Positions 1 to 5,522 of a stretch of DNA of 6,642 bases are shown one piece after another. The notes under the pieces were generated by a model. The model was not told the origin of the DNA. It did no database searches and worked only from the letters and a program-made list of their open reading frames with translations. The position numbers and the translations under genes are program-made. The DNA is from Acidobacteriota bacterium (GTDB lineage: Bacteria; Acidobacteriota; Terriglobia; Terriglobales; Acidobacteriaceae): the NCBI GenBank assembly GCA_003225615.1, contig QIAS01000378.1, forward strand, positions 1 through 6,642, read 5' to 3'. Each line of letters opens with the position of its first letter. Within the stretch, counting starts at the first letter, position 1.

Positions 1-48
1 TAAAATCTATGTTTTACCTATCAAGTTCTGAACTTTTCTGGAGAAGTC

Positions 49-237
49 ATGGCACAAGTTTGTGATATCTGCGGCAAGGGGCCGCAATTCGGCAACCACA
101 TCAGCCACGCCCACAACGTAAGCAAGCGGCGCTGGAATGTGAACCTGCGCCCGGTCCGCGCCAAGGTCGGTGGGGCCACCAGGCGCCTGCGCGTCTGCAC
201 CTCCTGCCTGCGCAGCGGCAAAGTCGTCAAAGCCTAG
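49..237 (+). CDS. rpmB: 50S ribosomal protein L28 (zinc-binding form)
   Basis: Complete 62-residue protein, the usual size for short bacterial L28. L28 is a structural protein of the large ribosomal subunit. The N-terminus MAQVCDICGKGPQFGN and the C-terminal CTSCLRSGKV are family signatures. Two CxxC pairs (C5/C8 and C50/C53) form the zinc-ribbon seen in the C+ version of L28. The middle is rich in Arg and Lys (KRRWNVNLRPVRAK), as expected for rRNA contact. The ATG at 49 follows a GGAG Shine-Dalgarno sequence 5 nt upstream, which fixes the start. Only 48 nt of upstream sequence is present. A TAAAAT at 1-6 could be a -10 box, but no -35 can be judged. The gene is followed 6 nt after its stop by a large inverted repeat and faces the FKBP gene tail to tail, so it is probably transcribed alone or with genes to the left. 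The identity is secure. Confidence 0.96.
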   Translation: MAQVCDICGKGPQFGNHISHAHNVSKRRWNVNLRPVRAKVGGATRRLRVCTSCLRSGKVVKA

Positions 238-243
238 GAACTA

Positions 244-319
244 ACCACCAAGGACACGAAGGAGCACGAAGAATCCTTGGATGAGAAATCCCTTCGTGGA
301 CCTTAGTGTCCTTGGTGGT
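244..319. repeat. Imperfect inverted repeat with 28-nt arms between convergent genes; possible bidirectional terminator
   Basis: Arm 244-271 pairs with arm 292-319 across a 20-nt loop. There are 25 matches out of 28, with mismatches at 258:305, 263:300 and 264:299. The outer 14 bp (ACCACCAAGGACAC with its complement) are perfect. Each arm also contains a short quasi-repeat (AAGGACACG then AAGGAGCACG). The element nearly fills the 90-nt space between the rpmB stop (237) and the FKBP stop (328). A second small perfect stem (GTGAAGT 318-324 with ACTTCAC 330-336) overlaps its right edge. No T-tract follows on either side, so classical intrinsic termination is not obvious, but RNA from both strands would fold strongly. 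CCAAGGACACGAAGG-type motifs are, from memory, a dispersed intergenic repeat in several soil phyla. The structure is seen directly. Its role as a terminator or mobile palindrome is inferred. Confidence 0.8.
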
Positions 320-327
320 GAAGTTCT

Positions 328-792
328 TTACTTCACGTCCAGCAACTCAACGTCGAAGACTAGAGTGGCGTTTGGCGGGATGACCCCAGGGTAGCCCTGC
401 GCTCCGTATCCAAGCTCCGGCGGAATGCGCAGCTGGCGCTTGCCTCCTACCTTCATGCCTACGATACCGTCGTTCCAGCCTTTGATCACCGGCGCATTGC
501 CCAGATTCTCAACGGGGAAGGGTGCCTTGCCGACGGAGGAGTCGAACTTCGTCCCATTAGTCAGCCAACCTGTGTAATGCACAATCGCGGTGCGCCCTTT
601 CTCAGCGACCTTCCCGGTGCCGACTTTGATGTCCCAGTACTCAAGGCCGTCCGGCAGCTTCGTTGGCTGCCCGGTGACTTTGGTCGGGCCGTTGCTACTT
701 CCAGTTGCAGCCTTCTTCTTGGTGCTGCTCTGCGCAAACAGGGTCGTAGCTGCGAGCGCGATGATGGCGATCAACCAAGTGTATTTCAGCAT
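328..792 (-). CDS. Secreted FKBP-type peptidyl-prolyl cis-trans isomerase
   Basis: 154-residue protein that isomerises Xaa-Pro bonds during folding, probably outside the cytoplasm. Residues 1-20 form a signal peptide (MLK, a hydrophobic core, then LFA|QSS). A Lys/Ser/Gly/Thr-rich linker runs to about 45, and a single FKBP domain covers about 48-154. The FKBP pocket is intact: Y73, F83-D84, V102-I103, W106, Y129 and F146 line up with FKBP12 Y26, F36-D37, V55-I56, W59, Y82 and F99. The motifs VHYTGWL, GWNDGIVGMKVGGKR and IPPELGYG are typical. The start is the ATG at 792, preceded by AAAGGAG with 5 nt spacing. An in-frame TTG at 837 would add 15 residues ahead of the signal peptide and is rejected. 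The resemblance is to FkpA/FklB-type single-domain enzymes, but no FkpA dimerisation domain is present, so no symbol is given. It is the last gene of the rel-ridA-FKBP series. Confidence 0.93.
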   Translation of the reverse strand: MLKYTWLIAIIALAATTLFAQSSTKKKAATGSSNGPTKVTGQPTKLPDGLEYWDIKVGTGKVAEKGRTAIVHYTGWLTNGTKFDSSVGKAPFPVENLGNAPVIKGWNDGIVGMKVGGKRQLRIPPELGYGAQGYPGVIPPNATLVFDVELLDVK

Positions 793-827
793 CAGTTCTC
801 CTTTTAAAATCTCTGATTTTGGGCCGG

Positions 828-898
828 CAATTGCCAATTTTACTGGTTATTGGTCGTTCTGAGCGAGCCGAAGGCCCTGGAATTTCAATTGGCAATTG
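828..898. repeat. Inverted repeat (CAATTGCCAATT / AATTGGCAATTG) flanking a GAGCGAGCCGAAGG motif
   Basis: A 12-bp perfect inverted repeat, 828-839 with 887-898, separated by 47 bp. The right side continues as AATTGG/AAATTGG-like units to about 910. The interior holds CGTTCTGAGCGAGCCGAAGG (855-874), which I recognise from memory as a variant of the TGAGCGA(A/G)-CGAAGG repeat scattered through many soil and Chloroflexi/Acidobacteriota genomes. The block fills most of the 137-nt gap between ridA and the FKBP gene. It may be a non-autonomous palindromic element, or an attenuator or processing hairpin between the two genes. I see no convincing promoter for the FKBP gene apart from its Shine-Dalgarno sequence. 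Confidence 0.55.
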
Positions 899-929
899 TA
901 AATTGGAAATTCTTCCGGGCCTGGCGGCG

Positions 930-1313
930 TCATTCTAACGCCAGCGCGATTACATCAATCTCAACCAGCACATCTTTTGGAAGTCGCGCCACTTCAACCG
1001 TGGAGCGCGCCGGGGGCGTCGAAGTGAAATGCCGCCCGTAGACTTCATTCATGGCTGCAAAGTCTCCCATGTTCTTCAGAAACACGGTCGAGCGCACCAC
1101 GTTTTCCAGCCCACTTCCCGCAGCCTTCAGTATCCCGGACAAATTTTTCATCACCCGCTCGGTTTGCGCGGCCACATCACCGCTTACGACCTGCTGCGTT
1201 GCCGGATCAATTGCCACCTGCCCAGAAACGAATATGAACCCATTCGCCTTGATGGCCTGCGAATACGGCCCGATCGCCTGCGGACCGTCCTTGGTCGAAA
1301 TGGCTTGCTTCAT
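930..1313 (-). CDS. ridA: RidA family enamine/imine deaminase
   Basis: 127-residue protein of the YjgF/YER057c/UK114 family and of the usual length. RidA hydrolyses the reactive 2-aminoacrylate and other enamine/imine intermediates released by PLP enzymes such as threonine dehydratase, giving the ketoacid and ammonia. It acts as a cytoplasmic homotrimer. Signature blocks in order are GPYSQA (Y17), FVSGQ (S30), MNEVYGRHF (N89) and PARSTVEVARLPKD (R103), ending in VEID (E118). R103 corresponds to the arginine that grips the substrate carboxylate in E. coli RidA (R105). The position next to it, Cys107 in E. coli, is Thr105 here, a tolerated change in the family. The ATG at 1313 has a strong AGGAGG Shine-Dalgarno sequence 4 nt upstream. 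The gene lies 61 nt downstream of the rel stop on the same strand, so co-transcription is possible. A TACAAT at 1344-1339 (- strand) could be a -10 box for a separate promoter, but its -35 is poor. Confidence 0.95.
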   Translation of the reverse strand: MKQAISTKDGPQAIGPYSQAIKANGFIFVSGQVAIDPATQQVVSGDVAAQTERVMKNLSGILKAAGSGLENVVRSTVFLKNMGDFAAMNEVYGRHFTSTPPARSTVEVARLPKDVLVEIDVIALALE

Positions 1314-1374
1314 TCCCCCTCCTGAGTGTCAGCGACAAATTGTAAATAATTGGTGTTCTGCTGAAGTCTCGGCA

Positions 1375-1953
1375 CTAAATTTTCTGCAGCCTTTGCACCT
1401 CGTGCACGCCCGGAATCTTGCGCACTCCGTTGATGATGTTCTCCAAGTGCTTCAGATCGGCAATATCGAGCACTACGTCGATATTGGCTCGCCCGTTGGC
1501 GGTGCGCGCCTCGATGTTGCGGATGTTTGTGTTGGTGTCGCTGATCACAGCCGTAATCTGCTTCAACATGCCCGCGCGGTCGTCACAATGGAGCGTGAGT
1601 TTGACCGGAAAAGCAGTCGGCGTGAGGTCCTTGTCTCGTGCCCACTCGACGTCTATGCGGCGATCGGCTTCATACATCAAATTAGTGACGTTTGGGCATT
1701 CCAGCGTGTGCACAGCTACGCCCTTGCCGCGCGTGACGTAGCCCACGATGGTTTCGCCGCGTATGGGATTGCAACATCGTGCGCGGTATACCAGCAAATC
1801 GCCCTGGCCTTTTACGACGATCGCGTTGTTGTCGCCGCCAAATACGCGGCGTACGACGCTGGCGATACTGCTGGCTTTCGGGGTCTCGCCTTCGGTAATC
1901 GGTTCGCTGCCTGCCGGAACCAGTCGGGCCAGCGCCTGAGTCTTCCGCGCGTC
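1375..1953 (-). pseudogene. rel: Rel/SpoT C-terminal part (conserved-cysteine and ACT domains), out of frame with the N-terminal part
   Basis: This frame is open from 1953 (after a TAG at 1956-1954) to the TAG at 1377-1375 and is homologous to the Rel C-terminus. Meaningful homology begins near 1942 with KTQALARLVP. It continues through VVRRVFGGDNNAIVVKGQGD and LLVYRARCCNPIRGETIVGY, the conserved-cysteine (CC/zinc-finger) domain with Cys-Cys. It ends in an ACT domain (FPVKLTLHCDDRAGMLKQIT to the end at KIPGVHEVQRLQKI). These domains contact the ribosome and regulate the enzyme. An internal TTG at 1797 could start a 140-residue fragment, but it has no Shine-Dalgarno sequence and falls inside a conserved motif, so this is not an independent gene. 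It is the tail of the gene starting at 3544, shifted by one frame at about 1940-1946. Confidence 0.85.
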
Positions 1954-3544
1954 CTAGCCCGTAGTCGGAGGCAACCTTTTGTAATTCCTGGTCCTTGATC
2001 TCCTTCAGCGAAATTCGGTATTTGCGCGCTTCCTTCTCAATCAGCTTGCGCCCAATTTCGATGGCGCGCTCGCGCTGGTGCACATTCAGCCAGTGTTTGA
2101 TTTTGTTGCGCGCGCGCGACGATTTCACTACCGCCAGCCAGTCGCGGCTGGGCTTGTGCCCCGGCTGAGTCAGAATCTCAACGATGTCCCCGCTGTGCAG
2201 TTTGTGACGAAGGGGCACCATGCGCCCGTTTACCTTCGCGCCTACGCAACTGTGCCCCACTTCCGTGTGAACCGTGTAAGCAAAGTCAATGGGACTCGAA
2301 TCGCGGGGTAGAACCACCACCTTGCCTTTCGGAGTGAAGGTGTAGACCTCTTCCGGATACAGATCGATCTTGAGCGTGGAGAGGAATTCGTTGGGATCCG
2401 AAACGTCGCGCTGCCACTCGACCACCTGCCGCAACCACGCCAGCCGCTGTTCGTCCTGGGCGGAGACGGGACCATCCTTGTATTTCCAGTGCGCCGCAAT
2501 GCCTTCTTCGGCCATTTTGTGCATCTCTTCGGTGCGAATCTGGATTTCAAAGGCCTCGCCCTCTTCCGTGATCACCGAGGTGTGCAGCGACTGGTAAAAG
2601 TTGGGGCGCGGCATGGCAATGAAGTCTTTGATACGCCCGGGCACGGGCCGCCACACATTGTGAACTATGCCCAGCACGGCGTAACAATCCTGCACTGACT
2701 GCGTAACCACGCGCATGGCGTAGAGATCGTAAACTTGATCTACGCCAATGCGCTGCCGCAGCAGTTTCTTATGTATGCTGTACAGGCGCTTGATGCGACT
2801 CTCGACCTTCGCGGTGATGCCGGCCTCTTTTAGCTTGTCGCGCAGCACCTGTTCCACGCGGCCCAGAAATTGCTCGCCTGCCTTGCGCCGGGCCTCGACC
2901 GCTTCCTGCACCTGCTGGTGACTGATGGGATCCATGTAGCGGAAGCCCAGATCTTCCAGTTCGCCGCGAATCTTGCCCATGCCGAGGCGATGAGCGATGG
3001 GCGCGTAGATGTCCAGTGTCTCCTTCGCGATTTTTTGCTGGCGCTCCGGAGGCAGGTGCTCCAGCGTGCGCATATTGTGCAGCCGGTCGGCGAGCTTGAT
3101 GAGCACTACGCGAATGTCATCGACCATGGCGAGCATCATCTTGCGCAGGTTCTCGGCTTGCTGCTCTTCGCGCGAGGAAAAGTCAATTTGCCCGATCTTG
3201 GTGACGCCTTCGACAATATGCGCGACCTGTTCGCCAAACTCCTTGCGAATGTCCACAATCGTGACCGAGGTGTCCTCGACCGAATCGTGCAGCAGCCCGG
3301 CGACAATGGAGATAGGATCCATCTTTATCTCCGCCAGAACGCAGGCTACTTCCAGAGGATGGACCAGGTACGGCTCACCCGACGCCCGACTCTGCCCGGT
3401 ATGAACTTTCAGAGAATATTCGTAGGCTTTCTTGATGATCTCCAGATCGTCGTTGGGCCGGTTGGCCCGCAACATCTTCATCAGGTCACGAAAGCGAGTG
3501 ACGGTGAGGACATTGGTCGCGATCTGTTGGCGTAGGGTCGCCAT
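1682..3544 (-). CDS. rel: Bifunctional (p)ppGpp synthetase/hydrolase (Rel/SpoT), frameshifted near residue 535
   Basis: Makes ppGpp from GTP/GDP and ATP during starvation and degrades it again. It is the central stringent-response enzyme. Hydrolase (HD) domain about 30-200: H62, H86-D87, E90-D91 and D153 match the metal and catalytic residues of S. dysgalactiae Rel. Synthetase domain about 240-350: D273 and E333 are catalytic-type residues, and PGRIKDFIAMPRPN holds the RxKD motif (304-307) of bifunctional rather than RelA-only enzymes. TGS domain about 397-460, then a helical region to about 530. After GLGRAED (535, at 1940) the reading is off frame, and the remaining 85 residues, rich in Arg and Gln, are not Rel-like. 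The true tail lies in the frame at 1375-1939. Joined, the protein would have about 722-732 residues, normal for the family. The ATG at 3544 has no Shine-Dalgarno sequence but has a TATAAT 5 nt upstream. The truncated form keeps both catalytic domains. Confidence 0.93.
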   Translation of the reverse strand: MATLRQQIATNVLTVTRFRDLMKMLRANRPNDDLEIIKKAYEYSLKVHTGQSRASGEPYLVHPLEVACVLAEIKMDPISIVAGLLHDSVEDTSVTIVDIRKEFGEQVAHIVEGVTKIGQIDFSSREEQQAENLRKMMLAMVDDIRVVLIKLADRLHNMRTLEHLPPERQQKIAKETLDIYAPIAHRLGMGKIRGELEDLGFRYMDPISHQQVQEAVEARRKAGEQFLGRVEQVLRDKLKEAGITAKVESRIKRLYSIHKKLLRQRIGVDQVYDLYAMRVVTQSVQDCYAVLGIVHNVWRPVPGRIKDFIAMPRPNFYQSLHTSVITEEGEAFEIQIRTEEMHKMAEEGIAAHWKYKDGPVSAQDEQRLAWLRQVVEWQRDVSDPNEFLSTLKIDLYPEEVYTFTPKGKVVVLPRDSSPIDFAYTVHTEVGHSCVGAKVNGRMVPLRHKLHSGDIVEILTQPGHKPSRDWLAVVKSSRARNKIKHWLNVHQRERAIEIGRKLIEKEARKYRISLKEIKDQELQKVASDYGLGRAEDSGAGPTGSGRQRTDYRRRDPESQQYRQRRTPRIWRRQQRDRRKRPGRFAGIPRTMLQSHTRRNHRGLRHARQGRSCAHAGMPKRH

Positions 3545-3549
3545 GTCGG

Positions 3550-3555
3550 ATTATA
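3550..3555 (-). promoter_or_regulatory. Candidate -10 box (TATAAT) for a leaderless rel transcript
   Basis: On the - strand a perfect TATAAT ends 5 nt before the rel ATG (spacer CCGAC), so transcription would begin at or next to the A of the start codon. No Shine-Dalgarno sequence is present. This agrees with leaderless initiation. At 17-bp spacing the -35 position reads CACGAG, a poor match. A second TATAAT lies at 3666-3661 in the same GCTATAATC context and could instead give a leader of about 110 nt. The box is seen; promoter activity is inferred. Confidence 0.4.
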
Positions 3556-3583
3556 GCCTGTTGGGGAAAAAACTCGTGTGGGG

Positions 3584-3639
3584 ACGGCCGCCACGGCCGC
3601 CCATGCCGAGCCAAGCCGGCATCCCGCGCTTCAGCGCGG
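3584..3639. repeat. GC-rich block upstream of rel: tandem 9-mer plus two hairpins
   Basis: ACGGCCGCC is repeated twice head to tail (3584-3592, 3593-3601). Next come an ATGCCG/CGGCAT stem (3603-3608 with 3617-3622, 8-nt loop) and a perfect CCGCGC-TTCA-GCGCGG hairpin (3624-3639). The block sits within the 177-nt spacer between the divergent rel and epimerase genes. It may be a fragment of a dispersed palindromic repeat or part of a long rel leader if transcription starts further upstream. No protein-coding signal is apparent. The structure is direct; the function is unknown. Confidence 0.55.
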
Positions 3640-3721
3640 AAACCCATTCCCATTACCTCGATTATAGCTGCTGCTTATATAGCTTCGGAGCCACCGTTCG
3701 GTCATCTGCTAGAGTTACTTT

Positions 3722-4630
3722 ATGCCCGCCGTGAATTCGCCTCGCATCCTGCTCAGCGGAGTTTCCGGACCCATTGGCGCCGCACTGATGCCATCGCTAA
3801 TGGCGCTCGGTTACCAGATCACGCGCTTGGTTCGCGGTCCGGCATCGGGCGAAACCCAGATCAGTTGGGACCCCCTGAAGCCTCTCGCTCCGGAATCGGT
3901 TTCTGGTTTTGAAGCCGTCATTCATCTGGCCGGAGAGAGCATCGTAGGTCGCTGGACTGAGGACAAGAAGAAGCGCATTCGGGAGAGCCGGGTTGAAGGC
4001 ACGCGTAATTTGTCAGAGGCATTGGCCAAGGCAAGAAGTCGGCCGCGGGTCCTGATTACCGCCTCGGCGATCGGTTATTACGGTGACCGCGGCGATGAGC
4101 TTTTGCGGGAAGAATCCCCACCCGGCCAAGGTTTCCTGCCCGAGGTATGCCGCCAGTGGGAAGCTTCAACAGAACCTGCGACCCAAGCCTGGATACGAAC
4201 GGTGCACATGCGCACCGGCCTGGTCCTCAGCCGCGATGGCGGCGCTCTGCAGAAAATGCTGCTCCCTTTCCGTCTGGGTCTGGGCGGGAACATAGGCAAT
4301 GGTCGCCAGTGGTGGAGTTGGATTGATGTGCAGGACTGGGTAGGCGCGCTTCACCACATCATGAAAACCGAGTTACTTCAAGGTCCGGTAAACCTTGTCG
4401 CACCCCGTCCAGTAATTAATGCAGAGTTCACTAAGACGCTCGCTACGGTGCTTTCGCGTCCCGCAATCTTCCCCATGCCTGCGCTGGCTGCGCGCCTCGT
4501 CTTCGGCCAGATGGCGGATGAACTTCTGCTCGCCAGCCAACGCGTCGAACCTACCAAGCTGGTGGCTAGTGGGTATCCGTTCCAGTACTCCGATTTAAGC
4601 AAGTCGCTGCAGGCCATCCTCGCGCATTAG
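3722..4630 (+). CDS. TIGR01777 family protein (YfcH/SDR39U1-like, NAD(P)-binding epimerase-type SDR)
   Basis: 302 residues, the usual length for the family, classed as an atypical extended short-chain dehydrogenase. Residues 8-19 form the dinucleotide-binding start (ILLSGVSGPIGA, GxxGxxG at G13/G16/G19). VIHLAGESI (67-75) and RWTEDKKKRIRESRVEGT (77-94) are hallmark blocks. ITASAIGYYGDRGD (112-125) holds the SDR Ser-Tyr region, and GRQWWSWIDVQDWVGA (194-209) is the conserved central signature. The C-terminal DUF1731-like part ends with VASGYPFQYSDLSKSLQAIL. The substrate of this family is not established; nucleotide-sugar epimerase is only a homology label, and mammalian and bacterial members bind NADP. 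The ATG at 3722 is 10 residues before the Rossmann strand. No good Shine-Dalgarno sequence precedes it. TAGAGT ending 6 nt upstream could be a -10 box for a leaderless message, but this is weak. The gene is divergent from rel and convergent with the permease. It appears intact. Confidence 0.93.
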   Translation: MPAVNSPRILLSGVSGPIGAALMPSLMALGYQITRLVRGPASGETQISWDPLKPLAPESVSGFEAVIHLAGESIVGRWTEDKKKRIRESRVEGTRNLSEALAKARSRPRVLITASAIGYYGDRGDELLREESPPGQGFLPEVCRQWEASTEPATQAWIRTVHMRTGLVLSRDGGALQKMLLPFRLGLGGNIGNGRQWWSWIDVQDWVGALHHIMKTELLQGPVNLVAPRPVINAEFTKTLATVLSRPAIFPMPALAARLVFGQMADELLLASQRVEPTKLVASGYPFQYSDLSKSLQAILAH

Positions 4631-4712
4631 TCCGCAACGTTTGTCGGGTTTAAAGTTCCCGAAATGGGAATCCACCGTAAATATTCTTCTTCCCATGGCA
4701 CATTTCTCAGAA

Positions 4713-4728
4713 TGTTCCACGTGGAACA
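4713..4728. other. Candidate chromosomal parS site (ParB-binding centromere sequence)
   Basis: TGTTCCACGTGGAACA is a perfect 16-bp palindrome with the CACGTG core and GTT/AAC flanks of bacterial parS (consensus TGTTtCACGTGaAACA). It differs from the B. subtilis site at one position and, as I recall, matches Pseudomonas-type sites across at least 15 bp. It lies in the 172-nt non-coding space between two convergent genes, where a ParB nucleation site would not disrupt promoters. ParB-CTP loads at parS and spreads, directing ParA-driven origin segregation and SMC loading. parA and parB are not in this window, so the assignment rests on sequence identity alone. If correct, the window is probably within tens to a few hundred kb of oriC. 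Confidence 0.8.
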
Positions 4729-4802
4729 CTTTCCAAAGTGCCGCTCTCCCGGCTGTTACACCAAATAGAAAGCGAAAACACGGATTACCCAAGCGCAACC
4801 GA

Positions 4803-5522
4803 TCATCCCGGATTGTCGCGCTTTGATTCTTCATGCGCGCGATGCAATTCATCCGCCAGCTTGTTCAGCAACTCCGTTCTTTGCTCGCTGTTCAGCTCAC
4901 GTTGCAGCTCTTCTAAAGCCAACGCCACCACGTGGTAGTGATGCGCGCCGGCAAACTTTGGATCGGAAGTGACGTCTAACCAGACTTTGTGCATGAGCTC
5001 CAGGGTATGCGGGCCGAGGGGATACTCGTAAATAGTGCCATCAGGTGCATGGACTTCGAGCACCAGCCTGGGACGCGGCTCCGGGAGACGTTCCCAGGCA
5101 TCGCCGGTCAGCTTGGCTTGTTCGTCCGCGGTAAGTTTATTCGAGAGCCCGCAAACAATTCGACTTGAGCTCAACCTTTGTGCCGTTACTACGATGGCAT
5201 CAAAAACATCGGTTGCCGGGACGACGAGGAGGTGGACCGGCTTGCCCTCTTTTTCGGCCACCGCCACCACCGAAGTGAACAATTCCTGTTCGTAGTGATC
5301 GAAAACCTCGCTCGTCTCCATGACTGTGCTGCCGGTGAAGCTGTGTTCGCGGTGATAAAGGCGCGCACTCATTACCACCACGTCCTGTTTGCTGGTATCG
5401 GTGCGCGCCAGAACATGGCGCAAGTAGTAAAGATTTCTCGGGTCGCGCACCGCTACCAGAATGTTCCCCGGGCGCACTGCGGAACTGGTCGAGTTGCTCC
5501 GGCTTTCCGTGCCGCTGTTTGA
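4803..5522 (-). pseudogene. UspA-like C-terminal domain of the amino-acid permease, out of frame with the membrane part
   Basis: This frame is open from 5522 (TAA at 5525-5523) to the TGA at 4805-4803. A GTG at 5477 could start a 224-residue product (RPGNILVAVRDPRNLYYLRH onward), but it has no Shine-Dalgarno sequence. The content is a universal-stress-protein-like alpha/beta domain: strand ILVAVRD, helix, strand DVVVMSARL, then SVVAVAEKEGKPVHLLVVPA and AIVVTAQRLSSSRIVCGLSN. An acidic/basic helical tail (LEELQRELNSEQRTELLNKL) follows. The canonical UspA ATP motif G-2x-G-9x-G(S/T) is not visible, so nucleotide binding is doubtful. In related permeases, as I recall, this domain is fused to the transporter C-terminus and the linker motif RPGN-LVAVRDP follows the last membrane helix. 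I therefore read it as the same gene as the upstream permease, broken by a frameshift, rather than as an independent protein. Confidence 0.75.

Noticed and set aside
793..837. TTG start at 837 giving a longer FKBP
   Set aside because: Would put 15 residues before the signal peptide, and translates the Shine-Dalgarno region AAAGGAG that clearly serves the ATG at 792.
1940..1946. Programmed ribosomal frameshift in rel
   Set aside because: No slippery heptamer or downstream structure is apparent, and residues expected between the two motifs are missing, which recoding would not explain.
1051..1998. Long + strand open frame (315 codons) antisense to ridA and the rel C-terminus
   Set aside because: It runs opposite two strongly recognisable genes, crosses the gap between them, has no Shine-Dalgarno sequence and gives no recognisable protein. 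It is a GC-driven shadow.
2870..3535. + strand open frame (221 codons) antisense to the rel hydrolase region
   Set aside because: Mirrors the Rel HD-domain coding sequence; no known family and no start signal.
4656..4670. TTCCC-GAAAT-GGGAA hairpin 25 nt after the epimerase stop, considered as a terminator
   Set aside because: Only a 5-bp stem with no following T-tract on either strand; too weak to call.
4595..4852. Small - strand open frame across the parS spacer (contains FHVEH)
   Set aside because: Typical spurious translation of a parS palindrome; overlaps the end of the epimerase gene and the end of the permease gene and has no family resemblance.
4928..4937. ACCACGTGGT, a second CACGTG-containing palindrome
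   Set aside because: Lies inside the UspA-like coding region (HHYHVVAL) and lacks the GTT/AAC flanks of parS, so it is a codon coincidence.
5200..5477. C-terminal extension of the permease frame (Gly/Arg/Pro-rich) as a real disordered tail
   Set aside because: It overlaps the UspA-like domain coded in the other frame, whose sequence is clearly protein-like; the tail is its off-frame reading.
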